This document shows positions 43,751-54,199 of a stretch of DNA of 64,000 nucleotides, one piece after another. Made by a program: the position numbers and the translations under genes. The stretch is taken from NCBI GenBank assembly GCA_943736015.1, contig OX031061.1:12657290-12721289 (forward strand). Reading direction: 5' to 3'. Numbering within the stretch: the first letter of the stretch is position 1; each line of letters opens with the position of its first letter. A model generated the notes under the pieces. The model ran no database searches. It saw only the letters and a list, made by a program, of their open reading frames with translations, and was not told where the DNA came from. This DNA comes from Tridacna crocea (lineage: Eukaryota > Mollusca > Bivalvia > Cardiida > Cardiidae).

Positions 43751-44070
43751 CCACTATCTCCCGCTAGATAGCATTCTACAATTACACATCTATCTGATTT
43801 TGACATTCTGGGTACATAAGTGGACTAATTTTTCAAAGCAACAACCGTTACTTTGAATTTCAAATCGAAACTCCCTAAAACGCTACTTGGTGCGATTCAT
43901 TCAGCTGTGATCGGCTAGCATGTAACCTATGCACCGGCCATTTATTTAAAAAGCCCAAACATGCTTAGGTAATAGGCTAATAGCTTCAGTATAAGTCCTA
44001 CTTTTCCTAGGTATTAGTATTCATAGCAGACAGGTTGTATCTTCGAAGAATATGACATGCGCAGACAAGG
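43751..44070 (+). mobile_element. Family D element
   Basis: CACTATCTCCCGCTAGATAG to ATGCGCAGACAAGG, flanked by exact TTATCAACA (43742-43750 and 44071-44079). Confidence 0.85.
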
Positions 44071-44136
44071 TTATCAACATTGGATAGATTGATCTCTCTT
44101 ATATCGATACGCGATCCCTAAGCGTAGGAACTATTT

Positions 44137-44345
44137 TTAACCCTTTCTTACACAATTCCGAGACTTCACGAACCTGAGGATGGCTTTCGAAAACATCGTG
44201 GGGAAAGCAGAAAACGCTGTTAACCAGCAGTTCCTCCTTTTCCCGCAATGTTTTCTACCCTCACAAGGACAAAAAATCCACTGAGTTACATTTTGATAGT
44301 CTGCAAAAGCTTTCATTTTGGTTGAATCCAAACAATATATCAATC
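44137..44345 (-). mobile_element. Family A MITE, right end eroded
   Basis: TTAACCCTTTCTTACACAAT; hairpin AAAACATCGTGGGGAAAGC with mismatches. Confidence 0.75.
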
Positions 44346-44399
44346 AGATGAACAGATCAGCGAAAGTGCATGTCAAGTTAAGTTGATAGTTCAAAAATG

Positions 44400-44580
44400 G
44401 TTATATAACAAGGTAGAATGACCACCTTTCATACAAAAAATATCATAAAAGCAAAAAGTGTCTTATTGCGCAGTCTGACCAGGGTAGACATTTTTCGCAG
44501 TTCCAAGAAGGTCCCTTTTCTCTGTGACAGGTCATATTTGCTTGGCAGGATGCAGCAAGGAGATGCTTAAAGCCCCCCCC
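44400..44580. repeat. Unnamed repeat shared with 52080-52340
   Basis: AATGACCACCTTTCATAC and TCATAAAAGCAAAAAGTG recur inverted near 52130-52170 and again near 52220-52310, with the family E-like GCAGTCTGACCAGG. Confidence 0.55.
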
Positions 44581-44599
44581 CCATTTGTTAGAGTAAGGC

Positions 44600-44835
44600 T
44601 TAACCCATTCCCAAACGACAAACTATTGGACTAGACCAAATTGAAAATTGAAAGCATTTGAAGACGACAATTCAACTCATGCTGAAAAGATGATTTCTGT
44701 CTATGATAGGGTAGAAAACATTGTGGGAAAAGGAGAAAATGCTGGTTACCAGCATTTTCTCCATTTCCCACAATGTTTTCAAAAGACTACTATTCCAGAT
44801 CCGTAAAAACCAGGGATTGTTTGGGAAAGGGTTAA
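44600..44835 (+). mobile_element. Family A MITE (CCC-TTTCCC subtype)
   Basis: TTAACCCATTCCCAAACGAC to TTTGGGAAAGGGTTAA; small duplication AAATTGAAAATTGAAAG in the left half. It follows a family G right end (GCTTAAAGCCCCCC). Confidence 0.9.
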
Positions 44836-44956
44836 ATAATTTGATCCTTTTACCACTGTTTGTTCAGAAGCTGTGTCCTGCAGGAGCTTTAACTTCTTAC
44901 CAAAGAACAAAATTTGAGAAAATCGTCGATAAACTTTCTCTATGTGTTAAATGAGC

Positions 44957-45164
44957 TTAACCCTTTCCCAAACGTCAAATTTTAGACTCTTCGAAACTGC
45001 AAGAGTTTGCAGACGATAATTTCAAATTTGATAAAAATGACAGAAAATTCTCCAAATGGGTAGAAAAAACTGTACGAGCAATTTCTCCTTTTCCCACGGT
45101 GTTTTCAAAAGACTTGTACTGCAGACACGTGAAAACAGGGGCTTGTTTGGGAACGCGGGGTTAA
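44957..45164 (+). mobile_element. Family A MITE with damaged hairpin
   Basis: TTAACCCTTTCCCAAACG to TTTGGGAACGCGGGGTTAA; much of the left arm is missing. Confidence 0.8.
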
Positions 45165-45425
45165 GGTGCCTGACCCGTAATAGAAAACAGCCATTTCCAC
45201 TATGACAGTATCCTACAGAATTCGCTATGTTTAAAATTGTGTACTATTGTACTACTTTCACTGAGCCACTTCTTTCCTTTTTGCCCTTGCTAGAATTATC
45301 ATTCATAAATCTAAAACCACAATGTTCTCATTACAAAGGGAGATAATAACTACTCCCTTTTCTGGAAACTAACAAAAGTATCAACAAATAATTTCAAGAT
45401 AGACACCAAAGGAATTTCTAGTCGG

Positions 45426-45654
45426 TTAACCCTTTCCCAAACAGCAAATTTTGGACCAGACCAAACTGAAAGCAATTTGTAAATGACAAATTAACAGTTG
45501 CTAAAAAGATGATTTTTCTATATGGTAGGGTAGAAAACATTGTGGGAAAAGGAGAAAATGCTGGTTACCAGCATTTTCTCCTTTTCCCACAATGTTTTCA
45601 AAAGGCTCCTATTCCTGACCAGTAAAAACCAGGGATTGTTTGGGAAAGGGTTAA
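45426..45654 (+). mobile_element. Family A MITE (CCC-TTTCCC subtype)
   Basis: TTAACCCTTTCCCAAACAGC to TTTGGGAAAGGGTTAA; perfect hairpin. Confidence 0.93.
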
Positions 45655-46043
45655 ATATGTGTATTATTATCATAGTCTATCTGTATAAATCCGTATTTAT
45701 CAACTATCAAGCAATTTTATGCCATGTTGCACTAGAAGTAGACTTCTGTTAATTTACGGGTCTACTACCTTAAACCGTTAAGGGGTGGAGGTCATTGAGA
45801 GTCATGAAGAAGTTCTCTAGTCTTGTTTACCGATGATAACAATTGTCAAAACTAACAGATAAACGTAACATCGAACACGAGATAGGTGACTCTTTACAGA
45901 GCACGTATGAGATATATCACGCAGCCAGAAATCATTCAGTTTGGAATTTAAGTAGATCATAGCGAGTCAGTCAAAACACTTTTTTTCATTTTCAATGGTT
46001 TGGCCGAAAGCTTTTAATAAAAAAGGAAAGTAAATAAAGATTA

Positions 46044-46079
46044 AATAAAATAAATAAATAAATAAATAAATAAATAAGG
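46044..46079. repeat. AAAT microsatellite
   Basis: About eight AAAT units. Confidence 0.9.
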
Positions 46080-46199
46080 AATTTATGTACCCATGTGCAA
46101 ACACGGTGAGAGACGTAAATGTAAATCTATAGCTTGAATGCAACAAGTCTATATTTCTTAATATTGGCCGTTGGCCGAAGTACTGATTTGTATTGGTTT

Positions 46200-46392
46200 G
46201 CATTGAAGTTTAACGCCATTGCAACACCTTAGGTCATACCATGGCGGTCAGTGACGCACCCATGTATTTCGTGGCTTTCTCACACCAGTACTGACACAAC
46301 TTTCTTTCCGAAGCAACGGGACTACTTTTCTCATATGTATCAGAGGAGAGAGGCGAAAAATCGCCGGAAAGAAAGTTCGCCGTAGCCTAAGT
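46200..46392 (-). mobile_element. SINE, 5' truncated
   Basis: On the minus strand it reads GAACTTTCTTTCCGGCGA through GGCTTTCTCACACC-type sequence to AATGGCGTTAAACTTCAATG, matching the body and tail of the SINE at 20330-20582. Confidence 0.65.
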
Positions 46393-46529
46393 ACATATAT
46401 TGAAAAAGAAGGAGTGTTTTTCCTGGAGGAGTTCACATTATGTTCAGTAAAAAATTATGACTTCGTGGGACGTCTAAAAGCAACCGCAAATGAAATGGTG
46501 TTTTCTCTAAAGTTTGGCTTCAGGTATCG

Positions 46530-46602
46530 GACGGGGAGATCGAGGATCAGACTGCACATATCGTGCAGTCTGATCCTCGATCTCCACCGTCTGCAAAAGC
46601 TA
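46530..46602. repeat. Family E palindrome
   Basis: GATCGAGGATCAGACTGCA faces TGCAGTCTGATCCTCGATC exactly, around a short loop. Confidence 0.75.
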
Positions 46603-46991
46603 TCCCGGGTTGCCATTGTCATTGCCAGTAAAATGAGTAATGATCACCAGTTTTAGGAACATATACTTCCATTGGATATATTACGTGTTAAATTATTGTT
46701 ATTGTTAATGAACAGTTCGCCATATATAGTGCAAATCTTAATACTGAGTAAAAATTACAGGTCTATGAATGGCATTTTGACACTAAAAGGTAGTTTTGGA
46801 TACCCGAAGGAGACGCACTGACGACAGCCAACATGAGGCGTGTTTCAAGAGTTTCAAGGTAAAATGTAATTCATAATATTATACTTCATACTGTTATTCT
46901 TGTCTGCAGACGGTAAGAATCATCATCATCACCATCATCATCATCATTTCTTCCTCTTCTTGTTCTTGTCCGACTTGTTCTTGTTTTTCTA

Positions 46992-47458
46992 GCCCGCCCT
47001 GATAGCTCATTGGTTAGCGTAGCGGAATAGTTTTCATGTATCTCGTGACAACTAAATGCCACTGATGCCACCACACTATAGTTACGTAAACTTTTACGCA
47101 AATTTTGTTCGTAACTGCCTTGGTGAAACGGGGACCAGGTGGTTCGGAGTTTCATACCCAGTTTAGGCAAAGTTTACTTTCTGGCTATTTTTACCTCACA
47201 CCTCTGATACTTATGAGAAAAGTAGTCATCGACTCGGAAAGGAATTTGTAAGTGGTGTGAGAAAGCCAGGAAACCGTCGTGATATGGCCTGAACTGTTGA
47301 AATGTCGGTACTCCCCAATTCAGTCAAAAGCCAGGAAACCGTCGTGATATGGCCTGAACTGTTGAAATGTCGGTACACCCCAATTCAGTCAAAAGCCAGG
47401 AAACCGTCGTGATATGGCCTGAACTGTTGAAATGTCGGAACACCCCAATTCAGTCAAT
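46992..47458 (+). mobile_element. tRNA-derived SINE with triplicated tail
   Basis: The head CTGATAGCTCATTGGTTAGCG is A-box-like. The tail unit beginning AAGCCAGGAAACCGTCG occurs at 47262, 47328 and 47394, an exact 66-bp period, with one or two differences per unit. Confidence 0.72.
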
Positions 47459-47468
47459 CAATCGATTT

Positions 47469-47494
47469 TCTCCTTCCTTCCTTCCTTCTTTCTT

Positions 47495-47532
<38 letters not shown>

Positions 47533-47540
47533 CTCTTCTT
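47469..47540. repeat. Pyrimidine microsatellite (TTCC/TTC)
   Basis: Runs of CTTC and TTC units directly after the SINE tail. Confidence 0.9.
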
Positions 47541-47604
47541 CGCCGTCTTCATTAGCATCACCAGAGGCAATAGCAACGTAATCATCGAAACAATTATGAT
47601 CATG

Positions 47605-47833
47605 TTAACCCTTGACTCCATAGATAATCATTTCTACGCATTGCTTGTAGGAGCCTTTGGAAAACATTGTGGCAAAAGATGAAATTGCTCGTGACGAGCA
47701 ATTTCACCTTTTGCCACAATGTTTTCTATGCTATCAAAAGGTGTCATATACACATAAGAAACAGCTTTATCCTTGCTGTTATTTAGAGTCAATTAGAGAT
47801 ACCATAGAAATGCCTGATGGGGTAAAGGGTTAA
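47605..47833 (+). mobile_element. Family B MITE
   Basis: TTAACCCTTGACTCCATAG to GGGGTAAAGGGTTAA; arms AACATTGTGGCAAAAG. Confidence 0.92.
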
Positions 47834-48039
47834 TAATCATCATTACCACTATAAGCATCGTCATCATCACCATTCACTGTATCGCCATTATCATCATCAT
47901 CATGTAAGAGATGTTCACCCGTGTTGTTCGATTTTGCCAGAGAGATATTAATTATATAGAATATGCGTGTATTCCAAGAATGTGAATTTGTGAATTGTTG
48001 CCACGAGACCTTTTAGAGCTGTATGAGCAAAGGAGAGCT

Positions 48040-48150
48040 TTTGTGGACGACATATCGTCGGTTTACTTCGAAAACCTCGTAACTACAGCTTGTTACAAGC
48101 TGTAGTTACGAGGTTTTGGATGTAAGCCGATGATTTATCAAGATCAGACT
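48040..48150. repeat. Palindrome with 22-bp perfect core arms
   Basis: AAAACCTCGTAACTACAGC and its complement form perfect 22-bp arms around TTA (48071-48117). Imperfect pairing extends the stem to about 40 bp each side. Confidence 0.8.
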
Positions 48151-48269
48151 TAAGAAAACGTTCAATCTGATCTTGGACCATATACCATCCACTTGTTATC
48201 CAAACCTATTACATAAGTTTCTTTTCTGATTCAGGGGGGTACTTGTTCAACCGACTTTATAACTGAAAG

Positions 48270-48478
48270 AGAGAATCTTTTACCAATTATCAAGAGGGAA
48301 GCGACTTCTGGAAACATTGTGGGAAAAGGAGAAATTGCTGGTAAACAGCATATCTCATTTTCCCACCGTGTTTTCTATCCTATGAGAGAGACAGGTCACA
48401 TCATTTAAAATGAACCTTATTAGTGATCTGTCAATATAAATCTGAACAGGTCTAATATTTTGCCGCATGAAAAGTTAT
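48270..48478 (-). mobile_element. Family A MITE, decayed
   Basis: TTTTACCAATTATCAAGAGG, AACATTGTGGGAAAAGGAG, and TTTTGCCGCATGAAAAG at the end. Confidence 0.65.
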
Positions 48479-48479
48479 A

Positions 48480-49450
48480 TAACAGAAATAGACAAAATCA
48501 AGGTTACATTTATATTCCATTTTTTACCTTACATAATAAGCACAAATTACAGCTGTTACTATTTATCTGCTTGTTTGTGAGTATTTAGCACTAGTTTTCG
48601 TTAATAAAATGTGAATCTGCTTATTACACGTAATTACATGGACATGAGGACCCGTCAACTGTCGAAGCAACTTCGACGGTCCATTATTTTCTGGAATTTA
48701 TCTCTCTCGAGAAGGATTAACTTGTATGTATTTTATTTATTTATCTTATTTGTTCATTTATTCAACTAATTAAATCATATATCTTTTTAATTGTTTGTGT
48801 ATTTTTTTTTTATTGTCGATTACATGTATTTATTTATTGTGTTTGTTTTATCTATTTATTTATTTACTAGTATTTATTTTTAAATTTCTCTATTTCTTTC
48901 TTGTTTTCTTTTTATATATTCATTTATTTATTTATTTTTATCTATCTGCTTTACACGGTTACCGGCTTATTATATGCATGACATCAGTGATACATATATA
49001 CATGTACTTGATGTCAAATTTTTAGAATCTCTTCAATACCTGTAACTTTTTCTGAATATCAATGAAAAGAAATATCACAAAATATTTTACTTTTTTGATC
49101 TCTTGGCCAAGAACTGTTTCAAAAGACAAAACGAATTGTGTATATCTATACTGAAAAAAAAAAAAAACCCGAGTAAGACAAATTACAACTAAGCACTCGA
49201 TGATACAAAAAAAAAAACCAACTGAGTTTGTTACGCAAATGCTGTCGTTATAAAATGTGTAATTCATGACATAGCATGCACATTGCAGGCTCAGTAGATC
49301 TACTATTAAACTTTTTCTACGTTGGGAGTATGTAATTTGAGAATGAGATAATTCGTATTCGTACCCAGTTACTGACAATGAGATTTCAGTACTCTCGGAA
49401 AATTTAGCGTTTTTTTTTTCAGTTGATAATAATCAGACAAAATATCCCTA
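48480..49450. other. No gene seen; ATTT-rich low complexity
   Basis: TTTATTTATT-type sequence at 48730-48950. Hydrophobic open frames on both strands here follow from composition. Confidence 0.6.
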
Positions 49451-50240
49451 GCTAGCATTTGTGCTGCGTAGTCCGACACAGATTTAGAAAGAAAAGCATT
49501 TGGAAATCTCGTAGAAGCATGTTTTCAGTTTATCGTTAGGTGTACCATGGTTATGTGTTATGGGGTACAATAAATGGACCATGAGGGCACTAGACCCAAT
49601 GGTTTATTCATTGAGCCTAATAAATCACAACCAGGTTTATTGAACAACAAACCAAGATAGAAATAAGATTATTTCGATTCTACAATAACCAGTTCCAGAT
49701 CAAAGAAAAACAAGTTCTTTCAAAGTGGATGCGAATTAATACACTTAAAAAACACAATGGCTGTTACATTTACCAACCAAAACAAAGATACACTACCCAG
49801 ACGGTAAATATAAAGAAAAAGTCATTTGAAGTTTTAGTAAGGCATTTGTCATCAAGACAAAACGAAAAAGCATCCACACATCTCTACAATTATTTGTTTT
49901 CTATAAAACTACAAAGAAGAATGAACCGTATCGTCAAGAATTAAAGACGCCGTCGCTTCAAGCGTTGAGTATTATCCTACCCACTCAAAATCCCATTTCC
50001 AATGCAACATGGGCCAATTTTGATGTTAATCTTCCACAGACAAAGATTCTTGATTTAAACATTTTTAATGTTAGCATTTCAAATGGTTCCATTATTGACA
50101 TTTTGTTTTACAAAAACAGTAAATATCGTTAAGTCGAAGTTTTTCCTTCATTTGAGGACGACCTGTTTATGTCAATTAACTTTCATGTTCAATTATCAGA
50201 GGGCGGACAATGAAAAAGCTGCTGTAATGAAGAGAAATGA
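49450..50240. other. No gene recognised
   Basis: A moderately long open frame at 49729-49944 (Lys/Arg-rich) has no match I know and no splice context I can support. Confidence 0.4.
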
Positions 50241-50253
50241 TCCTCCCCAACAA

Positions 50254-50372
50254 AATGACCCATGGGTCATTTCTCTACGTAGAAAAATGACACGGGTCAT
50301 TCCGCTACGTAGTGAACTGACTTCTAGGGTCATTTCTCTACGTAAAATAATGACACGGGTCATTTTGTAAGG
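50254..50372. repeat. Four-unit ~32-bp minisatellite of TGACC/GGTCA palindromes
   Basis: TGAC...GGTCA blocks start at 50256, 50288, 50318 and 50351, separated by TTCTCTACGTA-type linkers. The first, AATGACCCATGGGTCATT, is a perfect palindrome. Confidence 0.85.
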
Positions 50373-50755
50373 GAGGGTCTTTTCTCTGCGGGCATTTACT
50401 ATAGAACGACGTCGATTTTACCATACATCCATTGCACTGAGTTTATGGAAATGAATTCACGTGTTATGTTGGACTTTTTTTGTACAATTATTGCTCTATG
50501 TGATTTTATGTCATTCATTATTTAATATCTATGTTTTCCAAATACGAAGGTGTATAAATTTGCTTTCAATATCGCAATTGTCAGCATGGTATGTCTTTCT
50601 TCAGCATCTGCTGTTATTGCTGTTTTTGTTGATAATAATAATGATTTTTGTTCGACTTTCCTATTGTATGCCAATGTACGATTGTTTAAATAATTATGTT
50701 TTTCAACACACGGTTAAGTTTCAGTCAATAAAGTATTTTATTGTACTTTAAACAG

Positions 50756-50995
50756 ATCTATACAAATGGAACTTGCCGTACCCCCGGAGAGCGAGTCCAG
50801 GAGAAGCTCTCTGATCGAGAAGATAGCGAGTACCCAGGTTCGAGGCCGTAAAGACTCCATCTCCCCATTTACACACCTCGACTATGACACCCAGAGTTAT
50901 AAAAGCAGCCGAGACTCAATGTGTTCGATGGAAGGTGAAAGAACCCGCCGGCTTAGTCGTAAACTGAGTCTCAAACCACCGCTGACAGGTTACAA
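50756..50995 (+). CDS. Unrecognised internal or first coding exon, kinase-site rich
   Basis: An acceptor-like AACAG ends at 50755. An ATG at 50766 opens a frame whose base composition is clearly richer in GC than its surroundings. It reads about 77 residues with four or more basic-x-Ser sites (RRSS, RKDS, RRLS, RKLS) and ends KPPLTGYK. Donors are possible after 50988 (CAG then GTTACA) or 50995 (CAA then GTAATT); otherwise it stops at 50999. I do not recognise the family and see no partner exon, so strand and exon status rest on composition and splice-like borders. Confidence 0.55.
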
Positions 50996-51070
50996 GTAAT
51001 TATCAACTTTCTATTCTACTTATTAAAGTTTGTAGTTCCATCTTTTCTGTTTATATTCCCCAGTTACATT

Positions 51071-51595
51071 GTTGGTTGTACAGAAAGGTGCCAGGGGACT
51101 TGGAAATTTGTTCATGGCTGTGGTGAATCATATCGCCCCGAGCCGATGGGACTTGGAAACTTGTTCACAGCTGTAGTGAACAATGTCGCGCCGAGCCGAA
51201 GTCCTCTGCTAGCTGGCCGTACAACTAATTTATTGTACTGCAAAGTTCTACCATTCCAATGTCTGTTAAGCGATTTTTTTTTTAAATTGAGTATGCTGAC
51301 GAAGTAAAATTTCCCTCCTGAGTGCGCCGATTCAACGAAAACTGACGTCACTGAGATCTGACGTCGCTGAAACCTTGGTTGTACGTGCTATTTAGTCGTT
51401 CAACTTGGTGCATAATCTTGATGTTAATCTTGATCGACGCCGCCATTTTTGTTGATGTTGTGTTGATAGTGTAGTAATGTATACGGGGCCCCCGAAAGGG
51501 AAACTGCTTTTACGTTGGTTTTGCAAGTTTACATGATATATATGTTCGGGGCACATTATCCGATTAAATCACGATAAATTTATATGCAGTATAAT
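51071..51595 (-). mobile_element. Family H element, inverted copy
   Basis: Reverse complement of 41083-41573 in order: stem-loop region with ACTTGTTCACAGCTG (duplicated here), TTTATTGTACTGCAAAG, TGACGTCA at 51343-51350 and TGACGTCG at 51359-51366, CCGCCATTTT near 51440, TTATATGCAGTATAATAG at the end. Confidence 0.75.
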
Positions 51596-51611
51596 AGAAC
51601 TATTTCATCCA

Positions 51612-51788
51612 GAGTTGTGCAATCTCCCGGTAGCATAGTCGGTAGCTTGCAGGAGAGCAAGGGGGTCCCTGATTCGGATCCCAAGCTTGAATAATTTCTT
51701 TCTGAGGACTGACGATCGTAATTGCCAGGGCTTCAGAGAGAGCGAATGATTTTGATTTCCAAATTTGCAACATGAATTTTTCTCCACT
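51612..51788 (+). mobile_element. tRNA-derived SINE
   Basis: CCCGGTAGCATAGTCGGTAGC and CCCTGATTCGGATCCC are A- and B-box-like. The 3' end runs into the perfect palindrome that follows. Confidence 0.55.
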
Positions 51789-51863
51789 AAACCCTATGTT
51801 GTGGGTACTCATTAGAATCGTCTCATCGAGACGATTCTAATGAGTACCCACAACATAGGGTTT
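51789..51863. repeat. Perfect inverted repeat, 36-bp arms, 3-nt loop
   Basis: AAACCCTATGTTGTGGGTAC begins the left arm and GTACCCACAACATAGGGTTT ends the right arm; all 36 positions pair around ATC. Confidence 0.95.
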
Positions 51864-52519
51864 CAAAGAGAAATAATGGATTTAGAATACCATCACTCCC
51901 TCTTATCTGGTGCTCTGGTCATTCCGATAGGATTCATACCTCTCTCACACCTGATCACTGTTTCGGAGACGATTATATTGGAAAGCAGCCCGTGGCCTGT
52001 GAAGAATATTTTGCAAAGTCCTTGTCAATACAGATGTTACGCGTCACGCTAAAAGGGGCCTTCTGGGAAATGCGAAAAGTGTTGATTCTGGTCGGACTGC
52101 GCGGATGTACAGGCTGACCAGGTTCGACGCTTTTCGCTTTTATGATATTTTCTGTATGAAAAGTGGTCATTCCACGTTACTATACAATTATTTTTAAATT
52201 ATCAACTTAAATTGACCTGCACTATCATTGACCTTTTCGCTTTTATATTATTTTTTGTATGAATTTTTTTCGCTTTTATGTTATTTTTTGTATGAAAAGT
52301 GGCCATTCCACCGTACTGTACAATTATTTTTGAATTGTCAAAAGGGCAAATCCTAAGATTTTTTGACCATACTGTTTTTTTGCTCCAATCAGCTGCAAAT
52401 GATGTTAGTAAACACGTGTCCATCAGTTTTCATAAATACCACTCTGTAACATGCCATAAATCACGCTCGAATTGTCACGCTGATATACGGCCCCAAAAAT
52501 GGTGCATGGCTTACTTCCC

Positions 52520-52653
52520 CTGATTCGCTTATCTTCCGTACCTGTGTGACGTCATAGTCGCGTAAGCCTGTGTTTACAGTCAGTAGAAATAAGTAGGGAC
52601 GCTGATGATTATACGCAGATATCTGAGTATTAACATAGAATTCAGCCGAAAAA
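52520..52653 (+). promoter_or_regulatory. Promoter-like sequence before the THAP exon
   Basis: A perfect cAMP-response element TGACGTCA lies at 52547-52554, about 100 bp before the THAP ATG, in relatively CpG-containing sequence. This fits a TATA-less promoter but no start site can be read from sequence. Confidence 0.4.
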
Positions 52654-53012
52654 ATGGTAAATTGTGCAGCCTATGGCTTCATCGTCGAATCAGGAACACA
52701 TAGAATTAGTATGTTCAAATTTCCGAAGGAATTAAAAAGGAGGAAACTATGGATTCAACGTTTAAACCGAGGCCGGACAGTAACGGAGGATTTTGTGCCA
52801 TCAGTTCATTCCAAATTGTGTTTGAAACACTTCGAGGACAGTCAGTTCTTATTAAGTCCAAAACTCGTAAAAGAAGTTGGTTATAGGAATATTAGGCTGC
52901 AATTAAAACCTGATGCTGTGCCGACATTGTTCGAAACTCCGAGTCGAAATAGGATAGGCCATAAGACAGACATTCCGCAAAGGCAATCTCCAAAAAGAAA
53001 AACAAACATAAG
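52654..53012 (+). CDS. THAP-domain protein, first coding exon
   Basis: THAP domains are C2CH zinc fingers that bind DNA, related to the P-element transposase DNA-binding domain. The frame shows MVNCAAYGF at the start, FKFP, W33, C56-L-K-H59 and AVPTLF at residues 88-93, all in family order and spacing. The expected second cysteine (C-x4-C) is F9, so one zinc ligand is missing. The start is fixed by the family N-terminus; it has A at -3 and G at +4. The domain is followed by a basic tail (PKRKTN) and donor-like sites after 53012 or 53016. Later exons were not found. It could be a functional divergent THAP, an allele, or a decaying copy. Confidence 0.75.
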
Positions 53013-53129
53013 GTCGGTAATTCCTTTAATTGTTTTTCGTAATATTTTATCCTTTTCTAGATCTACATTCTGGACAAAGTAGAAATTGGTGCCGTTTTCT
53101 CCCTTTTTTTCCCCAAATGTTTTCAACAT

Positions 53130-53355
53130 CTAACCCTTTACCAAGAGACAAAATTTTAGAATGGTCCAAATTAAAAGCATTTGCAAACAAAGTAAACCTA
53201 ACTGAAATATTGAAATTTGTTTCCACCAGGATAGAAAACATTGTAGGATAAGAAGAAAATGTTGGTTACCAGCATTCTCTCCTTTTCCCACAATGTTTTA
53301 AAAAGGCTTCCATCTCAGGGTTGTAAAAACCAGGGATTGTTTGGTAAAGGGTTAA
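53130..53355 (+). mobile_element. Family A MITE
   Basis: CTAACCCTTTACCAAGAGAC to TTTGGTAAAGGGTTAA. It lies about 115 bp after the putative THAP exon donor. Confidence 0.85.
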
Positions 53356-53490
53356 TTTGCACATGACAAAAAATGGTAATCAAAAAGTTGAAATGAAATT
53401 TGATTTGGAAAGGATGGAAAACATTATGGGAAAAGGAGAAAATCTTAGCATTTTCTCTTTTCCTCACAATGTTTTCAAAGGCAACAACAT
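53352..53490 (+). mobile_element. Family A MITE fragment
   Basis: Shares TTAA with the previous copy; hairpin shortened by loss of the loop. A separate right-end piece is at about 53570-53640. Confidence 0.65.
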
Positions 53491-53647
53491 AACATATTCA
53501 TCCAAATTCATAACATAGATTTTGCAAGTACCAAAGTCTGGATTGTTCAAATGATGTTAACTTTCAAGTGTTTCAGCTTTTTCTTCCTTTTCCACAATGT
53601 TTTCAAAAGGTTTCTGTCTCAGGGTTGTAAAAAACAAAGGGTCAAGT

Positions 53648-53881
53648 GACCATTCACCAAACACAAAAAATTTAGACTGGTTCAAATTGAAAGCATTTGC
53701 AGACAACAAAAGAACTGTGAACCAAAAATATTTGCAGCTGATTGGAGTAAAAAACAGTATGGTCAAAATATATTAGGATTTGCCCTTAAACAGTAAACAT
53801 CTTTTTCTTCCCACACTGTTTTTCAAACACTCTTTCTTTGGGTATTGGAAACTAGACCTAGGGTTTGCATGGTAAAGGGTG
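53648..53881 (+). mobile_element. Family A MITE, decayed
   Basis: CATTCACCAAACACAAAAAAT to GCATGGTAAAGGGTGAA; hairpin largely lost. Confidence 0.65.
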
Positions 53882-54199
53882 AAGTCAGTATCTGGCTACC
53901 CCTAGTCATGGTCATAAATGTTAATCCATCACCGGCCAGTTGAAACAATACAGGAAATGGTTACATAACATTTGCATATCTCACCCCTTTACTCTGTAAT
54001 GTTTGTTTGTGACAGTAAACCCATGTTACAGCTTTTATCCCGTACACTTCTTTTCTTCGACATTTGACTCTTAAAAATGATTTGACAACTTACTATCATT
54101 TTGAACAAATTTTGAATTGTATCTTTACATTTCTGATTTGTGGATATTTCCCTGTTCCTCTCCATACTCTGTCTTCTAGACAGGCTACTGAGAGAAATC

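Noticed and set aside
48795-49025. Hydrophobic 76-residue frame, possible membrane protein
   Set aside because: Consists of TTTATT-type low-complexity sequence.
49450-50240. Possible remnant of a larger retroelement or gene between 49.5 and 50.2 kb
   Set aside because: No reverse transcriptase, integrase, terminal repeat or domain motif could be read.
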